Source of the DNA: Allodiplogaster sudhausi
Lineage: Eukaryota > Nematoda > Chromadorea > Rhabditida > Diplogasteridae
Reading direction: 5' to 3'
DNA length: 64,000 nucleotides
NCBI GenBank assembly: GCA_945643635.1
Contig: CALZFC010000009.1
Span: 3,530,001 to 3,594,000 of the forward strand
A model generated the notes under the pieces. That model was not told the DNA's origin and made no database searches. It was given only the letters and a program-made list of their open reading frames with translations. Below are positions 34,653 to 46,600 of the stretch, in pieces; within the stretch, counting starts at the first letter, position 1, and the number at the start of each line of letters is the position of its first letter. The translations under genes and the position numbers were made by a program.

Positions 34653-37239
34653 GGAGACGCAGCGAGGGAGTACTGGTCACTCGTATGTTCTCATCCAGCT
34701 GATGTTGCATGCCTGCCTGCTCGTAGGGGGAGTCCCTGCGGCAGAGAAGAGAGAGCACGCGAGATGGAGAGGGCAGCCCCTCCGCCTCGCTCTCTCTCTG
34801 TCATGATCTCTCTCCCGCACTCTGTCTCTAGCGCATTATACGTTTCTTACTTGCTTTCCCTCTGCTTGTCTCTCCTCTCTCACTCTCTTCTAGCCATTCC
34901 TATTTATTCTGTCTCTCACAATGTCTCTTGCTGTTTCGTACTCCTGCTCATCTTCGTCCTCTTCTATCCTCGTACTATAGGCGCGAGCAAACGACTGGTT
35001 CCGAAGCGGCCTGGGCGGAGGGCTGGTGAGTCTGCCCTGGGGGAGGGAAGAGGGTGACGGCGCTCCTGCTGCACGCCCGCTGCAGCAAGTGGACGGCCCT
35101 TTCTCTCTTTCTCTTTCTCTCTTGTTCACTTTATTTCTTTCTCGCTTTCTCCCTTTCTCTCATTCTCTCATTCTCACTTTCCTTCTCTCCTTCTCTATTT
35201 CTCACGGCCCTCACTCTCTCACTCTCTCTTAGTTTGCACTTTTGGATCTCACGAGAGCCGTTCCTGATCTCGCGTGAACAGGAACTCTAGCCATATGTCT
35301 TCTTTCCGCCAGTGCCCTTTTCTCCTTTCACAATGGAGAACGCTTCAATGAGTCTTAAATTCCTTTTCGTTCTTCCAATATTTTTACTCATTGATTTGCT
35401 CGTTGCATTAATTTATTCATGACCTCTTAACGACAACTATATATCAACTTGTTCACTTCCTGCCTATGTTCTGTTCAACTTCAGCGTATTTCACCTTTCA
35501 TTACAACTTTGTCGACTTCCGTTGCAGAGAGTGAGTGCTCGCAAGAACGGAGCCTAGCCGGGTAGTCGCGAGTCTTCTTCCACTGCACGCGAACCCACCT
35601 GGAGAGAGCAGAAGCTTCTTCCCTCCCCTCTGCCTCTCCTTGTTCCACCCTGGCTTTCTCGGTCGGGGCATCGCCCCTCCATGCACTCAACTACTCTCTG
35701 CTTCAAGCTCTCTGCGAACAGGTCGCAATCCATTTTCTTTTAATCTCCTTATCGTTTTCTTTTTCGCTTTTAAACAATCGCGCAGATTCAAATGTTGCAT
35801 GCAAACATCCCATGACTTTTTATGCGCGGTCTCCTCAATGCGATTCATTATTATCTGGCTAGTTTGTTCCTTTGAGAGTTTTCCATGAAAAGGCTGCTGA
35901 GAATGAGCATGTTTCGATGTGTTAGTTATTTTAGCGGATTTCCCTGCCTTGAGGCAGTCCATCGTGATGAATAGCCCTTTCTCTCATGTTCTCTCTTACT
36001 ATCAGTCTTGCACCCGCTATCCATTCCATCCCTACCTTGCACATTCCTTTCCCTATTTCATCTCTTCGGAATAGATCTCTTTGGGGAGAACTTTACGCGA
36101 ATGCTTTTCTCTCCTCTACGTGTGCTGCTTTTTATTCGATGCGCGTGCCTCTCTTTATCTCTGACAGTGAGGCTTTCAATCATTTTTTTCTCTATATTCT
36201 CTTCTCTTCGTTCTCACTCTCTCCGTGTTCCTCTAGAAAGCTACTGTTCTCTTCCCGTCTGTCCTCCTCTATCATTTCCTCTTAATTTTTTTTTCATCTC
36301 TCTCTCTCTCTCATTCTCTCAATCTGAGCTGCAACAGCCGATGAAAGAGAATGCATGATGCGCTCGCGCACTCCATGGTTTTCTTGTATGTTGTGAGGCT
36401 TGCTTGGGAGGAGGAAAAAACGAGCAAGCGATCGTTGTTGCTGCTGCTTTGGTTAACGCACCGCACTCCTTCGCATTGTCAGTCTTTCTCTGTATCTCTC
36501 TCTCTCTCTCTCTCTTGCAAGTATCCTTTCTCTCCCTCCCTCCCTCTCTCTCACGATCTCTCTCTCTCCTATATCATGGATGCAACCAGTGTGCGTACCC
36601 AGCTGGACAATGCTGGCAAACAATTGCATATCTGCGCCTCCTTGCCATTCGCTTTCTTTGCTCGCAGTTCATAATGCTCACTTTGGAAGGAAGTTGCCTG
36701 GGGGTGGCAGCTTCTTGGGTGGGAGCCATGACAAAACGGGTGAGGGCCGAGACTGTCCTTGCAGAATGCCATGTGATTCCACTCTCCATTGTCTGTATGC
36801 CAGGCCTCTTTTGTTCGCCGAAAGCGTCGGCGGTAGTTGAGAGGCAGCCAGAGAAGGCCCTTTCCGTCCAGGAATGGAGGGACAGATATTTGAAGTCGGC
36901 CAGGTTCTTACCTGTAGCCATGACAGCGGGCACACCTATCTGGGGAGCTTCTTCTTCCGCTTGTCTCATACTCATTCTTCTTGATCGTCGAGCCCCTCGA
37001 TCGGTTGTCTTTCTCTTGGGATGCATCACAGGCAGCTGCTGCCTATCGGATACATGCGGAATCGTCGGCACTCTTCAGTCAGTGCTCTCCTTGTGCTCTT
37101 TCCATGTGTTCACATTCTCTTCCTTTATCCTGCAAGAAGTTACGTTCCATTATGCGATGGTACATCTGGCGGGAGGTATTATGAGAGTGCGGAACAAAGA
37201 AGGGAGAGTGATGGCCGCGCCTTCATCATTCCTCTCTCC

Positions 37240-37425
37240 CTCTCCTCTTCTTCCCTCACCCTTTCTCTCACTCTCATTCTCTCCCTCTCTCTCACTCTCA
37301 TTCTCTCCCTCTCTCTCATTCTCTCCCTCTCTCTCTCATTCTCTCCCTCTCCTCTCTTGTTATCTCACCCTCTCTCACTCTCACTCTCTCCCTCTCTCTC
37401 TTCTCTCTCTCTCATTCTCTTCAAC
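37240..37425. repeat. CT-rich minisatellite
   Basis: Imperfect repeats of units such as CTCTCTCATTCTCTCCCT make up about 180 nt of nearly pure pyrimidine. The higher-order unit distinguishes it from the simple CT runs around it. Confidence 0.85.
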
Positions 37426-37601
37426 TTGCCCTGCGGCTCTCCCCTGACTGATGAGCCGGGAGCGTGTCTGCCGAACCGGCTCGTCACTTTCTCTCTCTGT
37501 CTATATTCAAAGTCATGAGCACTCTCACTGCCCGGCCGGTGACCTAGAATCGGAATTCGCTCCTTTTTACGCGAGCAGCTCTGCCTTCGCAACTCTCGAC
37601 T

Positions 37602-37651
<50 letters not shown>

Positions 37652-37864
37652 GATGCAGAGAGTAGATCTGGCTTGATAAAGCAGAGAAGCAGACAGCATG
37701 AGAAGGACAAGAAGATTAGAGATTCAAGTCATATCTCGTCGCCTTCACTGCATTCGCCTCCTCTTCCGCCCACCGTATATGAGGCATTTACTCCAATAGA
37801 AATGGAGGGGGAAAGGGAAAGTTCCCGGCACACTTTTACCCTATTGTCATGGGTCCGGCCGGAT

Positions 37865-37865
37865 G

Positions 37866-37912
<47 letters not shown>

Positions 37913-37922
37913 AGAGAGAGTT
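37865..37922. repeat. (GA)n microsatellite
   Basis: A purine-only run of about 58 nt, mostly GAGAGA, lying shortly upstream of the putative exon at 38041. Confidence 0.95.
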
Positions 37923-38040
37923 GGTGAAGGGGAGAAGAGGCATTAAGAAAGAAAGAGAGAAAAGCACGGAGAACGGGGGAGAAGTCGAAGACAGGCTCAA
38001 TGTCTCAGTGTGCTCACTGAATTTGCATATGCATCCTCAG

Positions 38041-38097
38041 GGATTTTCGCTAGACAATTCGAAATGTCAGAACCAACTGAACAGAACGAAGATGGAA
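38041..38097 (+). CDS. Putative first coding exon (start region)
   Basis: An acceptor (CATCCTCAG) precedes this 57-nt segment and a strong donor (GTAAGA) follows. Two start codons are present. ATG at 38092 encodes Met-Glu and joins the next exon in phase 0, the frame with the better coding composition downstream. ATG at 38064 (MSEPTEQNEDG) is in another frame, which also stays open in the next exons. Tentative start of a gene running right. Confidence 0.4.
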
Positions 38098-38285
38098 GTA
38101 AGAACACGTGACTCGTTGTAGATTTTAAGAAATTTATCAGGCTAATGGCAAATTCTTTACAAAGAAAATGGTAGAAATAAATAAATAAAGCACCTTACAA
38201 GATATTCAGTCTTGCTTCTTGACATACAGTGTGGAAAATGCCACAACTTGCTATCTAGAGACAATGATGTGAACTTTCTTTTCAG

Positions 38286-38354
38286 CTGCAGCAGAACAAC
38301 AGTGCAAATGTAGAGCAGACGTCTTCGACAACAAGAAGCAACAATGGATGGCAG
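38286..38354 (+). CDS. Putative Gln/Asn/Ser-rich coding exon
   Basis: The exon is bounded by TTTTCAG and GTTAGA and encodes 23 residues (LQQNNSANVEQTSSTTRS then NNGWQ) in phase 0. Low complexity limits recognition. It joins the exon at 38927 without a frame change. It may be the N-terminal part of the BEN-like protein encoded from 53 kb, whose exons are similarly Q/S/A-rich, but no direct phase-compatible junction proves this. Confidence 0.45.
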
Positions 38355-38926
38355 GTTAGACTTCCTCATCATCCTTCTGATCTCTCTTCCCTCTCTTTCT
38401 CTTCCCTCTCTCCCTCTCCCTCTCTCCCCCCTCTCTCGCTCTCTCTCTCTCTCTCTCTCCTTGGCACTTTCTGGTCAGATGTATGACGCCTTTCATGTGA
38501 TGTCTTGCCACATCAGATGCTAATGTGTCTGCTATAATTGTAAGCCCTTTGGCTGACTCGTGACCAAGGAGAAGCTGCGCGGCTCTGCACGTTCCCCTTT
38601 GGCCTCTTTGCAATTCGACCCATGTCTCTACCTTTAGCTGTTCAAGTATGCCAGCGTGTGCTATCATATTTCTCACCTGCCATTCGGCCACGTTACTTTT
38701 ATGCATGACACAACGTCGAATTCCTTGACGTACTTTTAATACATACAAATGATTTCGAGATAAAACAGCAAGAGTTCCCAATTATAGCAAAGATGTTGGT
38801 TTTCGTGCAGCAACATAAACATTCAACTGTTGTTTTAAATGATTTATAAATGCATACATGTACAAGGAGTGGAGAGATTCTGGTACTGATTGATAGTTCT
38901 ATTTCAATGCTCTGTCTCCTGTGCAG

Positions 38927-39099
38927 GGCGCGATCACAACATCTGGAGTGTCAGCCGTGTCGGAGACGCCTCCGGTGCAGTCCTCAGCCGCCGTGCCCTC
39001 CTCTGCTGCCTCAGCCATGGACACCTCCTCTTCCACTGTCCTCGTAGCCACTTCCTCCTCTCCGCACCAGTCGTGCATCGAGTGCAAGCAACTCCGCAA
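38927..39099 (+). CDS. Putative Ser/Ala/Thr-rich coding exon
   Basis: Bounded by CCTGTGCAG and GTCAGT, it encodes 57 residues beginning GAITTSGVSAVSETPP and ending SCIECKQLRK. Third codon positions are rich in G and C, as in the accepted exons of this window, which supports this frame over the two alternatives. The phase after it is 2, or 0 if a second donor (GTAGCC) 3-4 nt later is used. Function unknown; the composition suits a nuclear regulator. Confidence 0.5.
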
Positions 39100-39817
39100 G
39101 TCAGTAGCCATTTGACAGCCTAAGGGCAATCTTCCACGAATTTTCAACGGCTCTAATTTAAGAACATGCCGAACACTAGGAAAAAAAAGTATTTTTCAAG
39201 ATCATAAATAAATTCTATCCTAAGGAGATGTGTTGTTGACATAAGAAACAAAAGCACGCACTCCACCCACTTGTCACTTTCTTAATAAACAACTCACATT
39301 CAATGTGCCGTATCAAATGTTTAACGTTTAAGATTACGATAGTCTGTTGTTTTGTTCTGAAGGAGTCATGTTTGCGTGTTGTGTTTAGATGGAGATCAAC
39401 TGTTGCCTTTGTCGATCTTGCCCAATAGTGACTTCGTGGGAAGACCGCTATCATTTCGATGCTTCCTTGCTTCGATCGCCCTCCGGCGTTTCATTGTATA
39501 GAAGAGATCTCTTGCTATCTATTTCTCTCTTCAATGCAGAACTCTTTCTGTACCTCTCTCATTGCATGCCTCTCTCTTTCTTTCTCTCTCTCTCTCTTTT
39601 TCTCTCTGTCTTTCTGAATTGACAGTCTCCGCCATAGATACAACGATCAGTCGAAGTCTCTGCCGCGTCCGAGTGGAATTTGCAAATGCATTTCGCTTAC
39701 TGGGGAGTAAACACACAGACAGAAACGGACTGATGGCCAAGGGAGCGGCAACAGCCTCGCGAGAGTACTACGCAACGTTTGGGAAAGTGACCGCTAGAGG
39801 CAGAGAGGGACTGCCTG

Positions 39818-39849
<32 letters not shown>

Positions 39850-41314
39850 TTTGTATGTGTGGACTGTGTGGGGACAGCCAGTCATTGTGTGTGCTGTTCC
39901 CTTGCGCAATGGCCGAAGGAGAGAGAAGAAAGAAGGATTCGATGCCCTTCCGAGTCCTGAGACGGCCGTAAAGTATCTCCGTCCGTAACACTCCACCACA
40001 CATGATCTATCGAGTCTTTATGCAGTTTTCACCATTGAGGAACCTACAACAAATGATGCATTTCTGTCTTTCATTTCTCAAGGGTATGCTATAGTAAAGT
40101 ATGGAGGTGGATGGTTGATATCTTCAAGGAAAGGAATCTTTAGTAACAATTAGTGCCATATGTATGACAACGTGTAGGCTTTTTAAGTCACATGCAAACT
40201 TTTTCTGATTAATTTACAAAGGAAGTAAGACAACCTCCTCATTTCTTTAGAATAAAAGCTAGCGAAAGCTAATGTATACATAGGCTGAACCTGGCCCGTG
40301 GCCCGATGACCCGTGTCCCTCCTTGGCTATTCCCTTTCCTTATCGATGGCAACCGGTTGGATCAGCTGGCAGACTTCACTCTCCTGTCGTCTTGGCTTAT
40401 CAGCCAATTTTTTCAAGTTCTCAAATGTTCTCTTTCCCTCGTATCCGGCATTGTTTCGAACATGTTTTCACTTTTCTCTCTTTTATTCTTCATTGCCCAA
40501 GCTTCACTATGCTTCCTTCACTTTAATATCAACTGAACAAATTCCTGCCGGCGTCAACTTGCCATCCAAGAGTTGGCACGTACAGCAGCAGAAGTTTGAA
40601 CAAGAAAGGCGACGCCCTCAAAGTCTGCCATTTGAGCAGGCAGGAAGAGTCGGTGGGAATGAAAAGGGGAACTTGTGTGTTTACCTTGTTGCCCCATCGA
40701 ACATAACAGAAGAAGAAGAAGCAGCTCTCGCTCTACCCTTTTGCCCTTTTGGCATTGCCGTGGCAATCCGATGTCTTCGGTAGCTCTGCGGTGGGTGGCG
40801 TGTGCCAAGGAGGGGTTCTCGTCGTCCTCCCAACCTGGAGAGGCCTTCCAGGCCCCCCCCCGCATACTCATGAAATTTAAAACTCCTCTTCTACTGTGGC
40901 CGTTGCTCCATGAATGCCATCGTTGTTTGCGACTCTGGCACGAGTCGAAAATGTGTATATCTGTATATGTGTGCATGAGTGTATTTGGCAGGGAGGAAAG
41001 CGCTTTGGCTGTCCTTGCAGGGACTTATCGGCTAGAGCCGGAGATAGTCTGCAAAGGGAGGGAATGGCTGCGACCTAATAGCCTGCCCGTCCCCATGGAT
41101 AGAAGTGCCCAGCGGGTGTAATCCATGTTTTCTCGTGGAACGAAGCGCAAGAAATGTACATGCCCCCACGTCTGCTGACTCGAGCAGCCCTTTCATCCTC
41201 TCGCCAAGCCTCCCTCCTTCCTCCCAAACATATCTGCTTTGCAACTTCTCCTTGAGCGAGTGCTGTGATGTCCAGCCATTCCATTCTCTTTCGTCTACTC
41301 CCTCGCTTCTTTCG

Positions 41315-41358
<44 letters not shown>

Positions 41359-41760
41359 TTCTCTCAGCTCTTCTCCAGCCTCATTTGCAGGGCAGCGGCT
41401 ACTTTAGTCGTCCTTCAACTGGCGACCACGGAGGAAAGAAGCCCTCAGGGTTGCTGTCCGTAGTGCAAGGAGAGAGAGAGGACGGCAGAGGAAAGAACAC
41501 AGAGTTGCGAGAGGAGCTCGTGAGAGACGAGAGAGCGAGAGAGAGAGAGAGAGAGCATCCCCCTCTCCTCGTCTCTGGTCAGTAGTTCTCTGGCGCTAGA
41601 GAGTGTGGCGAGAGTGACCGGCGAAGAAATGGATGGAGGCGGCGGCCGCTCTCTGCTCTCCTGGCATTTCTCCCTCCGGCCAGCCGACTGAGCATGTTTG
41701 TGTCTACGATAGTGAAAATGGAGAAGAGACAAGAGAGAAACAGAGAAAGAGAGAGAGAGA

Positions 41761-41834
41761 GAAGAGAAAGGAGATGCAGGGATAGAAAGAGAGAGAGAGA
41801 GAGAAGAGAAAGGAGATGCAGGGATAGAAAGAGA
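41761..41834. repeat. 42-bp tandem duplication in purine tract
   Basis: A unit starting GAAGAGAAAGGAGATGCAGG occurs at 41761 and again at 41803, the second copy being partial. The complex part of the unit shows a true duplication, not only dinucleotide slippage. Confidence 0.8.
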
Positions 41835-42316
41835 CCACGACTGGCGGCATGTCCGCGGGAGTGGCGCAAGCGGCCATTCTCCCTTCTCTCTTTTATACGT
41901 TCTCTCTTCCCTCTCCCTACACTACTGAACTCTCGAATGGGCCGAGTCTTCTTCGTACGCCAAAATACGGCCTGAAAAGCAGAGGCAATCGAGCATTCCC
42001 TCGTTCTCTGACTTCCACTCCCTTTCTATCTCTCACTTCCTCTCTGACTCTCACTCGCTCTCTACTTCACTCCGTCTCTCTCTCTGCCTATCCCTCCCTC
42101 TCGTTCTATTTCTATCTCAGCATCTTTTTTCTGTCTTTGACCAGTGTGAGGTCTGCGTCTTTGAATTCTCTTGCCCTCGTCCACTGCAGCTCGCCTTCCT
42201 CCTGAAGGCATCGACTACTGAATGCAGCCTGCGTGGTCAGAGAAGAAAGGGGAGGGGCTGATGGGGACATGGTGAGAGCACTACTACCACATGAGAAGGA
42301 CGACAAAAAAGAGATG

Positions 42317-42426
42317 CAGAGAGAGAGAGAGAAAGAGAGAAAAAGAGTGAGATAGAGAGAGAAAGAGAGATAAAGAGAGAAAAAGAGTGAGATAGAGATA
42401 GAGAGAGAAAGAGAGAGAGAAAGAAG
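42317..42426. repeat. GA-rich imperfect tandem repeat
   Basis: A purine tract of about 110 nt repeats the motif AAAAAGAGTGAGATAGAGA twice, with GAGAGAAAGAGAGA spacers. Confidence 0.85.
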
Positions 42427-42607
42427 GCCGCTCGGTGGGTTGCTGGCAGCATCAGAAGGGAGAAACAGCTCCAGCCGTTTCTAACTACAGCCCGTGCAGA
42501 TGCCGGGAGTTAGGCGTGCATTCATCGGGCGACAGCATTTCTCCAACTCCCGTCCCTTCTTTATACTCTTCTTTTCTCTCTCTCTCTCTGTTTCTCTCTT
42601 TTCCTCA

Positions 42608-42652
<45 letters not shown>

Positions 42653-43465
42653 GAGACAAATACCCCGCGGTCAGCTGGTGAAGTAAGTCTGTGACAGCCT
42701 CGCCCGCCATCCTCTCGCCTTCTCTCTTCACTCCTTCTGAGTACACGCCGTGTCCTTCCTCACAAACATCTCTCCATATCTCCTGTCACTCCTTGCCTAC
42801 ACGCTGATTAGTCATAATCTTTCATATAGCAAGCAGATTTCGCTACATTTCAACTGCTCATTGCAGCTACAGTATGCTTCCTAGCGAAAAAAAAACAGAC
42901 TTTTTCCAATATGTACATTTCTGCATATCTCACACTTGTTTTTAACAAAACAAAATTGTTTGACTTGTTTAATTTTAAACTTACATTCCTGCGGATTAGG
43001 AGAAATTGAGAATCAGTAAAGCCTTCCTTCCGGAAATGGCTCCGAATAGCAAGTTGAAGGGGCTTTGGTTTTCCCATGATTGGAGGGCGTGAATGCATAA
43101 TCTGCTCTTGGTCTGGCATGGTCAGTTGCCGAGGGCTCGAGGCCCGATCATGGCATACTTGGATGGACTAGTAAGGGAAGAGGAGATAGGCAGTGATAGA
43201 GTGAAAGAAGGAAAGAGAGGGAGAGAGAGAGTAAGGCAAGTAGAGTGTAAGGGGAGATAGAGGAGAGAGTGAACCGGTTCTGTCCATGTACCGCACACCG
43301 CATATGTATCATGTCCATTTCCATCCCCAGCACATCATACTTTCATCTGCCAGCAACATATTATACTGCACCGCCCTCCAACAATGGAAAAATGGTTCAA
43401 CCATTTTGATGTCTACTTCTCTTCCAGTCTCCGCCTTAATCACTCTTTCTCTCCTTTGTTCTCTT

Positions 43466-43604
43466 TCCATCATATCGTAATCACGCAACTATCACATTAC
43501 TTCTCTTTCTCTTCCTGCTAATCTGAACAATGGATTGAATAACTACATACTCTGCTTTACTTTCTACCAAGGGATGTCCATCATATCGTAATCACGCAAC
43601 TATC
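43466..43604. repeat. 28-bp perfect direct repeat
   Basis: The sequence at 43466-43493, starting TCCATCATATCGTAATC, recurs exactly at 43577-43604, 111 bp further on. It is not simple sequence. It could be the trace of a small insertion, a segmental duplication or an assembly artefact. Confidence 0.85.
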
Positions 43605-46600
43605 GGATCAAACAGGCCTGCTTATTACAGTTATGAAAAACAGCCCAGCTAAGTTACTACGCTCAAACAAAATGGTGATATGAAACACTTTTCAGTTTCG
43701 CTTGCCCACACTTTTTTGCGGCGGAGAAGAAACGAGCAAAAGAGAAATGAACTCGTTTAGGGAGGAAGTACAACAGTATAGTGGAATTCGTGGAGAGATG
43801 GGCGGTCTTGACAATGTCATAGTGAGAAGGTAGAAGAGAAAAAGAAAGGAGGAAGGAGAGGGAAGGGAAAGAGAAAGATAGAGAAAGAAAGAGAGAGAGA
43901 AAGAAAGAAAGAAAGCGACGAAATGAGTACTGTTCTTGTCGTACTTCTGAGGTGTTCCACTCGCGAGAGTGGCTGCTGCGTGTTGCACTTGATAGTCGGC
44001 GTCACAAAACGCACAGACTTTTGTCAAGTTGTATAAAGGAAGGCAGGGAAAGAGCAAGAGATGCTTGAATGGTGCAGGCCATGAAACACGTGCTTCCATG
44101 CAAGAAAGACTCGTGTTATCCAGCTTCGCGCTGCAAACAGTGAGATACATAAATTGGCAGTTCCACATGCTTTCCTGAAGACTGTGTGCGCCACTTGTTT
44201 TGACAGACGCCTTTTTGCAGAATCTTTGGATTAGTAAACAGAGAGCTAATTTGAGATCTTATGGACACTGCTATGTCAGAAATGAATGGAGTCCTCACTC
44301 TCAGGCTCATCTGATGATATATTTTGAAGTACTAGTATATTTTTAGGAGTATGAGTAGACTGAAATCCTTTGCTATTCTCCTTGTCGACTTCTCGAGATC
44401 TCACCTATTCAGCATATTAGTTGAGTGTCTATCACTCTACTTGCCTTTGAGTGGCAGAGCCCTCGGCAACTCTACGGCCTTCCAAGGATGGTCACTCAGT
44501 TTTTCCCATCTCACGAGAGTCTCAGCAGGCATCCGTCTCTTCTTCCTTTTTCTGCCCTAGCTTGGCATGCCGCCGTCCTTCTCTCCTCTCTTCCTCACTT
44601 TCGAGCGGCTTCTCTCACTCGCCGCTCTCCAATATCGGAAACTGCTGGCCAGTCCATTTGATACATGCGTACGCTCTACTCTCGTTTTCCCTTCTCTTCA
44701 ACTCTTGCCCTCTCACCATCTCTCTCTCGCTCTCGCCATCTCTCTTTCTTACTCTCGCCCTCTCACCATCTCCCTCTCTCTCTCATTCTCTCTCTGCCTC
44801 CCCCACCACTCGCCTTTTCTCGTGATCTCTCATCCACGTTTCTTCCTGCTCCCCCGCCCCCAGCACACATACACTTTTTCTTCTTCTTCTTCTTGCCACA
44901 CGCGCCGCGCCTACGATTTTCGGTCAACTTGCGGCTTTCTTCTGGCCGCAGTCCTCACGAAGATACTTTTATTCATTGTGAATGGCGCAGCTTTGATAAC
45001 AGAGTCTCTCTTTGGCACGTGCGCACCTGACTGGCATGAAGTTATCGTATGACCTGGGCTTTTATATTTAGCTCTGCTCTTATGGTTAGCTATGTTTACT
45101 GGATATTTATAACGCGTTTTAAGGCCATTTTGGGTGCAAAAACTTTTTTTCACATTTCATCAGTGAATGGAAAAGCGTAAAGTAGAGCGAATCAACGTAA
45201 TAAAAAAATATCTGAAACATTTTCATCTTATTTATTTAAACAAATTGTTGAAATTTGAGAAAGAGGTGCTAAGCAAAGTTGGAGAGTTGAAGTGTCGCAG
45301 CCTGCCGCATCAGTGCGAGAGCGTTCAGTCAAGTCACCAGCGAGTGTGCTGCTGGGAGAGCTTGAGAGGCGCTGGGAATGAGAGGAGAGCCTCCGGTGAC
45401 AGCGGCGAGCATCCTTGCGGTATGAATGAAGGTGGTGTAGGAATGAATGCGACTGTCCCCTCCTCGCCGCCTTACTCATCCCGACGTTCCGCATACCTCA
45501 GGTTGCCGCTTACGCTTCCCTACAGCGGAAATTGCGTATAAAAGGCGAGAAAGTGGTTGCCTTCGTGTCCTTGTCGCTTCTTCAGCTCCCTAGACCCCTG
45601 CATCTCGAAACTGTTCCATCGTGCGCCGGGTCAGAGAACAATCCTCGCTGGCGCCGCGTCTCCAGACTGCTGACTCGGCACTCTCCGGCAGGCAACATGA
45701 CCGGGTCTCACACAGCCCGAATCGCTGTGATAACTGATAACTGGCCGCTGCTGATAAGGAATGCCGCGGCAGGCTCATCCCTCCGTTCAAGTGTTCCTCA
45801 TCATTCCAATGTCTGCGGCTTGGCAGGTTTCACAGAGACGGAACTTCCGACGAGAAGCCGTTCTCTTCTGGAATGAACGCAAGTCGCTTGTCTAGATTTA
45901 TAGACTATTTTATCCGCTTTACTACAACAACAAAAAAGCCTTCATTACGAAACACGTAGGAGATTTCGAGAGGCCAATTACTGTGCTGACGCAAGGAAAA
46001 GATGGCAGCTCGAATGCTCAGTCTCTTTCTACGCAACGGATTGTCTTGCTTTCGAAGGATGTTTGAAACGCATTTACAGTCAGTGTAATGCAAGCATTAG
46101 TGGCAGTCTGTAGTATGGCAGTATGATAAAGTAGGCCTAATGTGATAAGGAAAGTGAGAGATCAAGAGGATAGATCAGGCAAGATCTGGCAGTTCGGTTG
46201 AAAGAGAATGAAGTGGTGAGAATGTGGCAGCAGGCACTTCCCCGTATGCTTATTTAAGCGCGAGATCATTGTCAATGATCATTATGATATATGTACTTCC
46301 GAAGATCAAAGATGTTTTTCCATTATTCGTATATCGCTGTCCCTCCTTCTCCCTTCCGGACACACTTTTCATGCCCTTCGGAGGAGTCCCTTTCATAATT
46401 TCCTTTCTGAAGAGAAGCGCCATCTGACTTCCCTCCACCCTCTCCACCAGCCCACCCAGATTCTTCGGCCGTTCCATTTTTTTTTTGTTCGTGACAGGGT
46501 ACGTCTCCTCTTACCAGAGGAATCCTATCGCAAACTCGTCCATACGACACGTCTTGCAGTCTCTCAGTGTATCTCCATCGTTAGCGTTCTAGCAAAATAA

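Larger units (their letters stand above)
28781..38040. other. CT/GA-tract-rich gene desert
   Basis: More than twenty CT or GA microsatellite blocks are scattered here, for example near 28780-28860, 30975-31012, 31236-31308, 32640-32665, 34580-34652, 35100-35235, 36295-36315, 36490-36570 and 37240-37425. The long open frames, including one of 347 codons at 36404-37447, are without recognisable motifs and run into the tracts. I see no supported gene. Regulatory DNA for the gene starting near 38 kb is plausible. Confidence 0.55.

Noticed and set aside
36404..37447. 347-codon open frame on the plus strand
   Set aside because: No recognisable domain, ends in CT-derived Ser/Leu repeats, and the opposite strand is equally open over much of it; no splice context supports it.
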